Part shown: positions 24,385 through 32,948 of the stretch, one piece after another
How positions within the stretch are numbered: position 1 is the first letter of the stretch
How the letters are laid out: every line of letters starts with the position of its first letter
From: an uncultured Christensenella sp.
Lineage (GTDB): Bacteria > Bacillota > Clostridia > Christensenellales > Pumilibacteraceae
Direction of reading: 5' to 3'
Length of the DNA: 64,000 bases
Assembly (NCBI GenBank): GCA_910577435.1
Contig: CAJTLV010000002.1
Location: 1-64,000, forward strand
Program-made: the position numbers and the translations under genes
Notes under the pieces: model-generated
Told to the model about the DNA's origin: nothing
Seen by the model: the letters and a program-made list of their open reading frames with translations, nothing else
Databases searched by the model: none

Positions 24385-25896
24385 TTATTTTATAATACTT
24401 TCTCCCGTCATTTCTTTCGGCTTTTCGACGCCCATAATATCGAGCAATGTAGGCGCTACGTCACAGAGCGCTTTGCCCTCTTTCAGCGTGTGTCCGACGT
24501 ACTTTTCGCCCGCCACTATAAACGGCACGAGATTTGTTGTGTGCGACGTGCAGGGCGAGCCGCTCTCGAACTTCATCACTTCGGCATTACCGTGATCGGC
24601 AGTGACGATCGCAGTGCCGCCGCTCTTCCATACCGCCTCGACAACCTTTTTAAGACATTGGTCGACGGTTTCGACTGCCTTTATTGCCGCCTGCTCTACG
24701 CCCGTATGCCCTACCATATCGCAGTTGGCGAAGTTGAGTATCAAAACGTCCTTTCCGCTCTCCACCTGCTCGACGGCTTTTTCCGCCACTTCACAAGCGC
24801 TCATTTCCGGTTGAAGGTCGTAAGTCGCTACTTTGGGACTTGCGACAAGCACACGCGTCTCGTTTTCATTCGGCTTTTCGACGCCGCCGTTAAAGAAGAA
24901 AGTGACGTGCGCATACTTCTCTGTCTCGGCTACACGCGCCTGCGTCAAGCCTTTGTTTGCAAGGAACTCGCCGAGCGTATTTACGAGCTTGCGAGGCGGG
25001 AACGCCGTCTCGATGTTTTCGAGCGTCACGTCGTACTGTGTCATTCCGACATACGTGATCTTTTTATATCCGCCCATACGCTCGAACTTATCGAAATCGG
25101 GTTCGGTTATCGCGTGCGAGATCTGGCGTGCGCGGTCGGCGCGGAAATTAAAGAATATCATAGCGTCGCCGCTGTTTACTCCCTTATAATCGCCGATCAC
25201 GATAGGCTCGATAAACTCGTCCATCGTGCCGGACGCATAGCTCGCCGCGACGGCGGTATCTGCGCACGAAAAATGTTTACCGCTTGCCGCAAATACTGCG
25301 TTATAGCCGCGCGCCACGCGCTCCCAGCGGTTGTCTCTGTCCATATAATAATATCTGCCGACGACGGTAGCTATTTTGCCGACGCCTATCTCGTCGATTT
25401 TTTCGTTAAGCTCGCGAATAAATCCTCTGCCGGAATCGGGCGGAACATCGCGTCCGTCGGTTATCGCATGCACGCAAATGTTTTTCACTCCGCGCGCTTT
25501 GCACAGCGCGAGCAATGCGTACAAGTGCGTATTCATACTGTGAACGCCGCCGTTACTGAGCAGTCCTACGAGATGAAGCGTCGAATCGTTGCGCTTGACC
25601 GAATCGATAGCGTGTCCGAACGCTACGTTATCGTTGAACGACCCGTCCTTTATCGCGTCGTCTATGGTCGTGATGTCCTGATACACTACACGACCTGCGC
25701 CGAGATTGAGATGACCTACCTCGCTGTTGCCCATCTGACCTTCGGGCAGGCCTACGGCATAACCCGACGCGTTGATGAGCGTGTGCGGGAACTTCGCATA
25801 CAGCGAATCGATAAACGGCGTCTTAGCCTGTTTTACGGCGTTGCCGTACTCGTTCGGATTGTATCCGAACCCGTCCAGAATGATCAGTGCATTCAT
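24385..25896 (-). CDS. gpmI: 2,3-bisphosphoglycerate-independent phosphoglycerate mutase
   Basis: 503 residues, close to the family length of about 510. MNALIILDGFGYNP carries the first metal-binding Asp. EGQMGNSEVGHLNLGAG has the catalytic Ser, DGRDVPPDSGRG and NFRADRARQ are substrate contacts, and TADHGNAEVM holds metal ligands. It interconverts 3- and 2-phosphoglycerate using Mn2+. GGAG lies six bases before the start. About 90 bases after tpiA; last gene of the leftward set. Confidence 0.97.
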   Translation of the reverse strand: MNALIILDGFGYNPNEYGNAVKQAKTPFIDSLYAKFPHTLINASGYAVGLPEGQMGNSEVGHLNLGAGRVVYQDITTIDDAIKDGSFNDNVAFGHAIDSVKRNDSTLHLVGLLSNGGVHSMNTHLYALLALCKARGVKNICVHAITDGRDVPPDSGRGFIRELNEKIDEIGVGKIATVVGRYYYMDRDNRWERVARGYNAVFAASGKHFSCADTAVAASYASGTMDEFIEPIVIGDYKGVNSGDAMIFFNFRADRARQISHAITEPDFDKFERMGGYKKITYVGMTQYDVTLENIETAFPPRKLVNTLGEFLANKGLTQARVAETEKYAHVTFFFNGGVEKPNENETRVLVASPKVATYDLQPEMSACEVAEKAVEQVESGKDVLILNFANCDMVGHTGVEQAAIKAVETVDQCLKKVVEAVWKSGGTAIVTADHGNAEVMKFESGSPCTSHTTNLVPFIVAGEKYVGHTLKEGKALCDVAPTLLDIMGVEKPKEMTGESIIK

Positions 25897-25989
25897 ATTT
25901 ATCTCCGATGGTTAGTTTAGGTTGGTTTCAGCGGCGCTTGCCGCAACTGTTGAATTCCATTGTTATACGATCAGGCTGCGAACCCGTCG

Positions 25990-26739
25990 TTACGCCTTAT
26001 TAACAATATATGAAAAGTCGTCCGATTTAAGACTTGCGCCGCCGATAAGTCCGCCGTCGATTTCGGGTTTTGCCATAAGACCTTCGACATTCTTCGGGTT
26101 CATACTGCCTCCGTACTGAATGCGCATAGCGTCCGACACCGCCGCACCATACAGTTCTTTTACTACGGAACGGATATACCCGATCGTCTCGTTAGCCTGA
26201 TCGTCGGTCGCCGTCTTGCCCGTACCTATCGCCCATACGGGTTCATACGCGATAACAACGCCCTTTGCGGCGTCTGCGGATATACCCTTAAACGCGCCGA
26301 CGACCTGCGTCTTGCACACGCTTTCGGTCTTGCCGCCCTCGCGCTCGTCAAGCGTCTCTCCTACGCATACGATCGGCTTAAAGCCCGCCTCGATAGCGCG
26401 CACGAGCCGGCTGTTTACCGTCGCGTCGGTCTCGCCGAAATACTGACGGCGCTCGCTGTGCCCGATGATGACGTATTCGGCGCCCGCTTCGCGCAACATC
26501 GCCGCGCTGATCTCGCCCGTAAACGCGCCGCTCTCCGCCCAAGCGATGTTCTGCGCACCGACCTTTATATTAGTGCCTGCGGCGAGCTCTGCGGCAAGCG
26601 CTATATCGGTAAACGGCACACACACGACTACGTCGCACTTTGCGTCCTTCACTTTGGGTATAAGTTCGGTAATGAGCGTTCGACATTCCGCCGCCGTCTT
26701 GTTCATCTTCCAGTTGCCCGCAATAATAGGTTTTCTCAT
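25990..26739 (-). CDS. tpiA: Triosephosphate isomerase
   Basis: 249 residues, the standard length. NWKMN (Lys), GHSERR (His electrophile), AYEPVWAIGTGKTA (catalytic Glu) and IQYGGSMN (phosphate loop) are all present. It interconverts dihydroxyacetone phosphate and glyceraldehyde 3-phosphate. The open frame extends to 26991 but overlaps rlmB there; AAAGGAG seven bases before 26739 sets the start. gpmI follows, giving a partial glycolytic pair without gap or pgk. Confidence 0.97.
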   Translation of the reverse strand: MRKPIIAGNWKMNKTAAECRTLITELIPKVKDAKCDVVVCVPFTDIALAAELAAGTNIKVGAQNIAWAESGAFTGEISAAMLREAGAEYVIIGHSERRQYFGETDATVNSRLVRAIEAGFKPIVCVGETLDEREGGKTESVCKTQVVGAFKGISADAAKGVVIAYEPVWAIGTGKTATDDQANETIGYIRSVVKELYGAAVSDAMRIQYGGSMNPKNVEGLMAKPEIDGGLIGGASLKSDDFSYIVNKA

Positions 26740-26750
26740 AATAAACTCCT

Positions 26751-27494
26751 TTATTCTTTGAGTGAAGCGCGCATATCGCACTCCGTTTTTGCATAGATAC
26801 CGAGCGCGGCGGCGACCGACGCATTGAGCGAATTTATCTTGCCGCGCATAGGAAGCGCAAGTACGCCGTCGCACAGTTCGAGCGTGAGCCTCGATACTCC
26901 CGCGCCCTCCGCGCCGACTACAAGCGCGACCGCACCCGTCAGATTTTCGCCGTAAATATCGCGTCCGGCCGCGTCGAGCGCGTACACCCACACTCCGCGC
27001 GATTTCAGTTCGCGTATAGCGTCGTTGATGTTAACGACACGCGCGACGGCGACGTGTTCCGCCGCGCCCTCCGCCACCTTGATGACGGTATCGCCGACGG
27101 GCGTTTGCCTGTTTTTACCGATTATTACGCCGTGTACGCCGCCGCACTCCGACGTTCTCAGAATACTGCCGAAGTTGTGCGGATCTTCTATCCCGTCGAG
27201 AACGACTATGAACGGCGGCTCGCCGCGCTCTTCCGCAACATTGAAAATATCGTCTACCGAACTATATTCGAAATCCGAACAATATCCGATACAACCCTGA
27301 TGTCTGTCGCCGTCGGCGGCTCTGTCCAGCGCCGCACGATCGCGAAATCTCACATTCACGCCCGCACGCCGCGCCGTATCGAGTATTTTGGTCACCCGTT
27401 CGTCGTGCGCCGCCGACGAAAGCAGTTCGATCTTGTCGAACCCTTTGCCGTTTTTAAGCCGTTCCAGCACGGCGTTTTTACCGTAGATCTTTAT
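26751..27494 (-). CDS. rlmB: SpoU-type 23S rRNA 2'-O-methyltransferase RlmB-like, apparently starting with ATA
   Basis: 247 residues counted from the ATA at 27494, the usual RlmB length. The substrate-binding N-domain begins (M)KIYGKNAVLERL. The knotted SPOUT catalytic domain has LDGIEDPHNFGSILRTSE (motif 1), VVGAEGAGVSRL (motif 2) and LPMRGKINSLNASVAAAL (motif 3), so it should methylate a 23S rRNA guanosine ribose. No ATG, GTG or TTG occurs in the 12 codons before the conserved start. The frame is open into thyX, but a start there would add unrelated Arg-rich sequence. AAGAG lies seven bases before the ATA. Confidence 0.88.
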   Translation of the reverse strand: MKIYGKNAVLERLKNGKGFDKIELLSSAAHDERVTKILDTARRAGVNVRFRDRAALDRAADGDRHQGCIGYCSDFEYSSVDDIFNVAEERGEPPFIVVLDGIEDPHNFGSILRTSECGGVHGVIIGKNRQTPVGDTVIKVAEGAAEHVAVARVVNINDAIRELKSRGVWVYALDAAGRDIYGENLTGAVALVVGAEGAGVSRLTLELCDGVLALPMRGKINSLNASVAAALGIYAKTECDMRASLKE

Positions 27495-27513
27495 GATACA
27501 ACTCTTACCCGGA

Positions 27514-28236
27514 TTATTTCTTAAATATTTTATCTCTGTGTTTTTTGACTTCTGCGCTCTTTCCGCACGACTTAGCGCCTTCGGGACAGCCGCCGCGCAA
27601 ACAACCGGGACCGCATTCCTTGAACAGATTGGGCGCGACCTTAACGACCGCTTCGAACATCTGCCACGCGACGTCGCGAATTTCCCACTGCGCGCGGTTA
27701 CAGCAACGCAATTCGAAAAAGTGCATAAGCTCGCGCGCATTCATAGTAACTATCATTTTCGTTTCGCACGCGTTAGGCAGAATAAACCGCGCGTCCTCGT
27801 TGGAACGTTCGCCGTGTCCGAGCGCGCTCTGCCAATCGCGGTACCAATCCATAATGGTATCCATCTGCCCGACATAACGCGCTACCGCCGCCGCGCCCAT
27901 TTCTTCTATGGCAGGCGGAATAACGTAGTTGAACGAATCTTCGGATACGTATCGCTGCGACCGAACGGAAAACGACGCGATACGGTGGCGTGTTATCTGC
28001 GCAAGCATTGCGCGAGATACGCCCTCGACCGAAAACGTAAAAGACGCGTGTTCTATGGGCGAAAGATGTCCCATATCGGTGAGCTTGGAAATAAACTTGG
28101 AATTATCCTTTGCGAGAATATTCGCGGTCAGATCGTCAAGTTCACGATCGGAATAGCAGAGCTTTGCCGCAAGCGCAACTGTCGCTTCGGGGTCTGCGGT
28201 ATAGCGTATGAGACTTACTTTGGGTTTTACCTGCAT
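27514..28236 (-). CDS. thyX: Flavin-dependent thymidylate synthase ThyX
   Basis: 240 residues. The ThyX signature RHRIASFSVRSQRY is present (about residues 83-96). Other landmarks are HLSPIEHASFTFSVEG and the RCCNRAQWEIRDVAW segment. It makes dTMP from dUMP with FAD and methylenetetrahydrofolate. The C-terminal tail CGPGCLRGGCPEGAKSCGK has four cysteines, an extension seen in some Clostridia, possibly metal-binding. AAAGGA before the start. Confidence 0.96.
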   Translation of the reverse strand: MQVKPKVSLIRYTADPEATVALAAKLCYSDRELDDLTANILAKDNSKFISKLTDMGHLSPIEHASFTFSVEGVSRAMLAQITRHRIASFSVRSQRYVSEDSFNYVIPPAIEEMGAAAVARYVGQMDTIMDWYRDWQSALGHGERSNEDARFILPNACETKMIVTMNARELMHFFELRCCNRAQWEIRDVAWQMFEAVVKVAPNLFKECGPGCLRGGCPEGAKSCGKSAEVKKHRDKIFKK

Positions 28237-28256
28237 AATTTTGTCCTTTGATGGAT

Positions 28257-28667
28257 TTATATGTCGCGTTTCAAAAATTCGTCCAGTCCCGAAACTTCGG
28301 CGTACAGTTCGAGTAGAACGTTTTTTCGCCCGTTCTCTCCCGAAAGTTCGAGATAGCCGATCACGGCTTCCAGTGCGGTCGCCTTGTGGTAATCGGACAG
28401 CGTTGCGGACTTCGCCCGCGAATGCAAGTGCGCATTCTTCGCCCGCCGCGCTATATCAAGCTCTTGCTCGGTAAACGCATCACGCGTCATAAACTCGTCG
28501 AAAGCCGCCGCTTGCGCCGTCGCGTTAACAAACTTCGTCGCCGCTATATGCATAGTTCCCGACGCATAGCCGCTCTCGACTATCCGTCGGCGTATGTACA
28601 GCGTGTGCGCGGCGTCGCCTATAAAAGCGAGCGCCGTCGGCGTAAGCATTTCGAGCGCAAATCCCAC
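28257..28667 (-). CDS. mrnC: Mini-ribonuclease III
   Basis: About 136 residues from a GTG at 28667, or 130 from the ATG at 28649. TALAFIGDAAHTLYIRRRI holds the RNase III-type Asp, TKFVNATAQAA is the second helix, and ALEAVIGYLEL the second acidic metal-binding site. It lacks the RNA-binding domain, as expected of MrnC, which matures 23S rRNA ends. The -10 at 28674-28679 lies six bases before the GTG and no Shine-Dalgarno sequence is seen, so a leaderless GTG start is likely. thyX, rlmB and tpiA follow. Confidence 0.88.
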   Translation of the reverse strand: MGFALEMLTPTALAFIGDAAHTLYIRRRIVESGYASGTMHIAATKFVNATAQAAAFDEFMTRDAFTEQELDIARRAKNAHLHSRAKSATLSDYHKATALEAVIGYLELSGENGRKNVLLELYAEVSGLDEFLKRDI

Positions 28668-28673
28668 AGTTCT

Positions 28674-28702
28674 ATTATACCCGTCGAGCCGTGATAAGTC
28701 AA
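28674..28702 (-). promoter_or_regulatory. Promoter of the mrnC-thyX-rlmB-tpiA-gpmI set
   Basis: Reverse strand TTGACT (28697-28702), 17 bases, TATAAT (28674-28679). Six bases separate the -10 from the GTG of mrnC. Confidence 0.8.
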
Positions 28703-28864
28703 GCAATCGCATATCGATTTGTTTGTACTGTGGGCTACAACTTTCGTTTGGGCGGCACGTCAAACTATCGTATTTTGTTTTACAAAATGCGATAATACCG
28801 TTCCGCTCCCGATATAGTCTGTCGTTAAGTTCGCCGCGAGCCTTATTCCTATCCCGCATTCCGA

Positions 28865-29923
28865 TTAAATATAAATAACGTTCACGCCGAACCCGTCGAA
28901 ATCCGTCGAATCGGTAGACGTGATTATCGACTGAAACCCGTCGAGCGACGTAAGCAGTTTTTTTCGGCGCGACGAGTCGAGTTCGCTGAACACGTCGTCA
29001 AGCAACAACACGGGCGAAGTGCCGAGAACGTCGGTAAGCAACGCCAGCTCTGCGAGTTTCAGGCTTAAACTTACCGTGCGCTGTTGCCCCTGCGAGCCGA
29101 ATGCGCGCACGTCCGTGCCGTCGACGCTTATCTTTATATCGTCCTTATGCGGGCCTGTGTGCGTATATCTCAGTCGCAAATCGGTCTCGTAATCCCGCGC
29201 ATAACTTTCGAGCAGCCGAGCTTTGATACCGTCGGCGTCAGCGCCGTCCGTTCCCTCGTAGTCGAGCGTCAGTTTTTCGGCGCCGCCCGAAAGAAACGCG
29301 TGCCGCTCGGCGGCAATGCCTTGAAGCCTAGCCAAAAACCCGCGTCGGCTTTTTACTATCTTCGCGCCAGCGTCCGCGAGAAGTTCGTCCCACGGCGCGA
29401 GAGTATTCTTGTCCGCGCCGCCGCTTTTGAGCAAACGGTTGCGGCTTTGCAATATCTTGTCGTACCGTGACAGAACGTTGAAATACGACTTTGACACCTG
29501 ACACAATGCAATGTCCATAAACCGCCGCCTGTCGGACGGCGCTTCCTTTACTATTTTAAGTCCGTCGGGACAGAAAAGCACAACAGGACACACGCCCATA
29601 AGCTCGCTCATTCGGGTTATGGGAACTTCGTTGACAGCGACGCGCTTGTTCACCGCACGGTCGAGAATTATCTTTACGCTTTCCGCGCCGGTATCCTTTT
29701 GGACAGAAACGCGAATATACGCGCGCGCGCAGTCGCTTTTGATCAGTTCTTTATCGCGCGGAGTACGGAACGATTTTCCGACGCCCGTAAAATACACAGC
29801 CTCCAAAAGATTGGTTTTACCGCGCGCGTTAGGTCCGACGAAAGCGTTCCGTCCGTCGGCGAAAACAACGGTGCGCTCCGCCGCGTTCCTGTAATCCTTA
29901 ACAGATAATTCCTTTACAGTCAT
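28865..29923 (-). CDS. recF: DNA replication and repair protein RecF
   Basis: 352 residues. Walker A VGPNARGKTNLLEAVYF (about residues 29-45), Walker B/signature region LLLDDVFSELDSSRRKKLL near the C-terminus, and GSQGQQRTVSLSLKLAE (ABC signature-like) identify RecF, an SMC-like ATPase that loads RecA at gaps. It is not next to dnaA, dnaN or gyrB, its usual neighbours; it follows a ComEC-like MBL gene by 18 bases. Confidence 0.95.
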   Translation of the reverse strand: MTVKELSVKDYRNAAERTVVFADGRNAFVGPNARGKTNLLEAVYFTGVGKSFRTPRDKELIKSDCARAYIRVSVQKDTGAESVKIILDRAVNKRVAVNEVPITRMSELMGVCPVVLFCPDGLKIVKEAPSDRRRFMDIALCQVSKSYFNVLSRYDKILQSRNRLLKSGGADKNTLAPWDELLADAGAKIVKSRRGFLARLQGIAAERHAFLSGGAEKLTLDYEGTDGADADGIKARLLESYARDYETDLRLRYTHTGPHKDDIKISVDGTDVRAFGSQGQQRTVSLSLKLAELALLTDVLGTSPVLLLDDVFSELDSSRRKKLLTSLDGFQSIITSTDSTDFDGFGVNVIYI

Positions 29924-29940
29924 TTTTTACTTCGAGTGCT

Positions 29941-31341
29941 TTACCGCTTATTCCGCTTTTTGCCGCCGTTTCGATCGTTTGCGTTTTTGCCGTTGCCGCG
30001 TCTATTACTTCCGCCGTTACCGTTGCCGCCGTCTCTTGCGGAAAACTTCAAATACAACATATGCGCACCTGCGAGTATGAGCACAAGCGCAACCGCGCAC
30101 CAACCTACCCATACCCATTTAAGCTCCAAACCGCCTATCGTTTTATAACGCAGTTCCTTTCGCGTCTGCGGAACTTGCCGCCCGCCGAAGAACAGACCGA
30201 ATTGACCGCTCTCAGTTTGCCGCACAGAAAACGAAATGTCGCCCACTTCGTCTGTACGCAGAAGATTTTCTTGCTTAAACCCCGCCGCGATATAGCGGTC
30301 GATTGCCTCATCGTGCGGATGTCCGTAAGAATTGCCTTCGCCGCACGAAATTACGCAGTAAGCGTTAGCCGCGCCGCCGACAGTCGTCATCACGTCGAGA
30401 TAGTCGCTCGTCGTCGCATTTTCGGACCCGTGATGACCCGCCTTGATCACGTCCACGCAAAAATCGTTGTCGAAAACGTCGTACTTATCCGTCACGCCGT
30501 CCGTCGGTGCATCGTTCACCTTAGCGACGAACTCGCCGAGATTCTTATTTTCTGCGTCGCCCGACATAGCGAACTTGAACCCGTTGTATTCGAGTATCAT
30601 TATGGGCGAATAGTTGTTCCACTTTCCTGTACCCGTATACTTGGTAGATATCGGAGTATAAAATGTCAGCGTAAAAGTATTATTGCCATTGCCGCCCGTT
30701 ATAGTCTGAGTATCGTCCGTTGCGTCCGTTATGTACACCGTCGGCGTAAAGTCGTCGTTGGCGGCATACATAGGCGCGATGGCGTTCGCATACACCACAG
30801 TGTCTTTTGATACCGCGTCGGAAGTAAGACCGTTCCCTTTTGCGGGGTCGACATACGGATTTGTCTCGGTTCCGACCGCTTCGACGTTGGGGCGGTAACA
30901 CACTCGCGCGGGATACTTGCCGAGTACGTAATCCATACTTCCGCAATGGTCGGAATCGGGATGAGTGAGAATGCAGTAATCGAAATATTCGAAATCGGAC
31001 GGCAATGTTTCTTCTATAAATTTATCTATCGCCGCCTCGACCGTCTTATCGTTTTCACCTGCGTCGATCAGCATAGTTTCGCCGTAGGGCAATTCGATTA
31101 TGGCGCAATCGCCCTGTCCGACGTCGACGAAATGCACGATAAGCTCAGCGTCGGCATCGATCTCCGCCGCCTCGCCGCCTTCGATTTCTTCCATCTCGAC
31201 AGGCACGTCCTCGTAGTACGCAAGCCCCAATGCGAGGTCGACGTTCGTCGCAAACGCCATCGTCACAGCGACAACTACGGCGACTAATACGACGATAACA
31301 ATATCCGTCAAGTATAATGTTTTATTATTGCGCTTTGCCAT
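29941..31341 (-). CDS. ComEC-like metallo-beta-lactamase domain protein with membrane anchors
   Basis: 466 residues. One N-terminal helix (DIVIVVLVAVVVAVTMAFA), an extracellular MBL domain with VHFVDVGQGDCAII, LIDAGEND, THPDSDHCGSMDYV (HXXXDH-type metal site) and VIKAGHHGSENA, then a second helix (WCAVALVLILAGAHMLY) and a Gly/Asn/Arg-rich basic tail. The MBL part is that of the ComEC C-terminus, which degrades one strand during DNA uptake. Here it occurs without the channel domain, so it may be a nuclease or phosphodiesterase at the cell surface. Confidence 0.85.
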   Translation of the reverse strand: MAKRNNKTLYLTDIVIVVLVAVVVAVTMAFATNVDLALGLAYYEDVPVEMEEIEGGEAAEIDADAELIVHFVDVGQGDCAIIELPYGETMLIDAGENDKTVEAAIDKFIEETLPSDFEYFDYCILTHPDSDHCGSMDYVLGKYPARVCYRPNVEAVGTETNPYVDPAKGNGLTSDAVSKDTVVYANAIAPMYAANDDFTPTVYITDATDDTQTITGGNGNNTFTLTFYTPISTKYTGTGKWNNYSPIMILEYNGFKFAMSGDAENKNLGEFVAKVNDAPTDGVTDKYDVFDNDFCVDVIKAGHHGSENATTSDYLDVMTTVGGAANAYCVISCGEGNSYGHPHDEAIDRYIAAGFKQENLLRTDEVGDISFSVRQTESGQFGLFFGGRQVPQTRKELRYKTIGGLELKWVWVGWCAVALVLILAGAHMLYLKFSARDGGNGNGGSNRRGNGKNANDRNGGKKRNKR

Positions 31342-31397
31342 TTCCGCTCACCCGCCGCTTTTCTTTTTGTATATGCGTTATCTTCCGATTGTTGACT

Positions 31398-32225
31398 TTA
31401 TTCTTTATTCCGCCGCGAATTACGCTCTTTCGGAGGCGTTTCGAACAGTTTAACTATATCGTCACGCTTTTCCATCGCCGCCGCATATCCGAGTTCTATC
31501 ATCTCGCGGTATCCGTTTTTGCTCGCCGCGCCGAAATTCTTGGTGGACGGCGCGATAATTATATCGGATTGCATAAGTCCGATGACCGACGCGTTTGCGC
31601 TCATAATCGAGAACACGGCTTTTACCATATCCAATATGCCCGTACCGTCGGCGCCGCCGCCCCTATCTGTGTGCGCGTCGACCGTCACCACATAATCCGC
31701 GCCGAGCATTCGTGCAACGTCTGCGGGGATATTGTTGGTTATGCCGCCGTCCGAGAGGTTCATACCGTCCTTTACGAGCGGCGAATACACTATGGGGTAA
31801 GCCGACGACGCCGACACCGCGTCTATGACGGACCCGGTGTCCAAAACTATCTGCTTGCCCGTTTTGAGATCTGTCGCAACCGCCGCGAACTTTTTTGGCA
31901 GATCTTCGAACTGCGCGGCGCCGATGAGTTTGTATACGACCGCGCCGATCTTGCGCGGATCGTCGGGTTTTATAAGTATTCTGCCGTGAAGATCGGAAAA
32001 TTCGACGTTTTCGGCGGCGCTTGCTATCTCGTCGGGGGTCAGTCCCGCGCAGTACAGCGCGCCGACTATGCTTCCGACCGACGTTCCGACACACAGGTCA
32101 AAATCCATTCCGCATTCTCGGAATGCTTTGAGCGCGCCGACTTGAACAAATCCGCGCGCTCCGCCGCCGCCGAGAACAAGCCCGACCTTAGGTCTGTCCG
32201 CTTTCTTTCGGCCGCCGAAAATCAT
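31398..32225 (-). CDS. Patatin-like phospholipase (RssA/YchK-type)
   Basis: 275 residues. VGLVLGGGGARGFVQVGAL (oxyanion loop GGGARG), CVGTSVGSIVGAL with nucleophile Ser in GTSVG, and LSDGGITNNIP with the catalytic Asp. All active-site parts are intact, so a cytoplasmic lipid acyl hydrolase is likely. One base separates the pdxT stop from this start, so it belongs to the pdx operon. Contrast with the divergent patatin at 14549-15433. Confidence 0.93.
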   Translation of the reverse strand: MIFGGRKKADRPKVGLVLGGGGARGFVQVGALKAFRECGMDFDLCVGTSVGSIVGALYCAGLTPDEIASAAENVEFSDLHGRILIKPDDPRKIGAVVYKLIGAAQFEDLPKKFAAVATDLKTGKQIVLDTGSVIDAVSASSAYPIVYSPLVKDGMNLSDGGITNNIPADVARMLGADYVVTVDAHTDRGGGADGTGILDMVKAVFSIMSANASVIGLMQSDIIIAPSTKNFGAASKNGYREMIELGYAAAMEKRDDIVKLFETPPKERNSRRNKE

Positions 32226-32226
32226 A

Positions 32227-32817
32227 TTAAACTTTATCTTCCACCATATTGCAGAAGTATTTGTGAATGCGGTTGTCGCGTTGCATAACTTCGGGGTGGA
32301 ATGTCGTTGCGAGGATGTTGTCCTGCCGCACAGCGACGGGCTTTCCGTCGTACTCGGCGAGGACCTGCACTCCGCTTCCCACGCGTGTCACGATCGGCGC
32401 GCGTATAAACGCCATACCGACGGTCATTCCGTCGAACTCGCCTTCGCCTACGAAGCTGTTTATCTGTCTGCCGTAACCGTTGCGCTTTACATCTATGTCG
32501 AGCAAACCGAAGCACGGGTTTTCGCCCTCGACGCGCGACGCAAGAAGAATAAGTCCGGCGCACGTACCCCATACCGCCATACCCGCCGCAATGCGCTCTT
32601 TAATGGGTATGAACAACGGTTCGACATTCGGCGCGGGCGGAGTTTCCAATATCTTGCGTAGCGTAGTGCTTTCGCCGCCCGGAATGATAAGTCCGTCGAC
32701 GGTAGCCAGCTCGTCCACCGTGCGCACGGGAACGGTAACGATCTTCTTGTTGATCGACGTGATCATCTTCAAATGCTCGCTGACCGAGCCCTGTAATGCC
32801 AATACACCTATTGTCAT
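32227..32817 (-). CDS. pdxT: Pyridoxal 5'-phosphate synthase glutaminase subunit
   Basis: 196 residues. MTIGVLALQGSVSEHLKM at the start, GLIIPGGEST (oxyanion strand), GTCAGLILLA with the nucleophile Cys, and TTFHPEV with catalytic His and Glu. It hydrolyses glutamine and channels ammonia to PdxS for PLP synthesis. It is 131 bases after pdxS, a gap without clear terminator. Confidence 0.97.
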   Translation of the reverse strand: MTIGVLALQGSVSEHLKMITSINKKIVTVPVRTVDELATVDGLIIPGGESTTLRKILETPPAPNVEPLFIPIKERIAAGMAVWGTCAGLILLASRVEGENPCFGLLDIDVKRNGYGRQINSFVGEGEFDGMTVGMAFIRAPIVTRVGSGVQVLAEYDGKPVAVRQDNILATTFHPEVMQRDNRIHKYFCNMVEDKV

Positions 32818-32948
32818 AAATCACCTTTACAATTCGTAATTAATAACGCGTAAGACGTAATGTCGGGGCGCTACGCTCCGATCTGTTTTACCCGCCGAAG
32901 CTGTATTCCGATTCCGCACTGCGCTTTACGCATTCCGCATCAAATTAT

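Noticed and set aside
24343..25920. Forward ORF of 525 codons opposite gpmI
   Set aside because: Antisense to an intact gpmI with all motifs; composition (Arg, His, Val, Phe-rich) is typical of a shadow frame.
28865..29923. Replication origin next to recF
   Set aside because: No dnaA, dnaN, gyrB or DnaA-box cluster is visible; recF is in an operon with pdx genes.
32818..32948. Small RNA or gene between pdxS and pdxT
   Set aside because: 131 bases with scattered CCGCATTCCG-type words but no stable reading frame, promoter or terminator.
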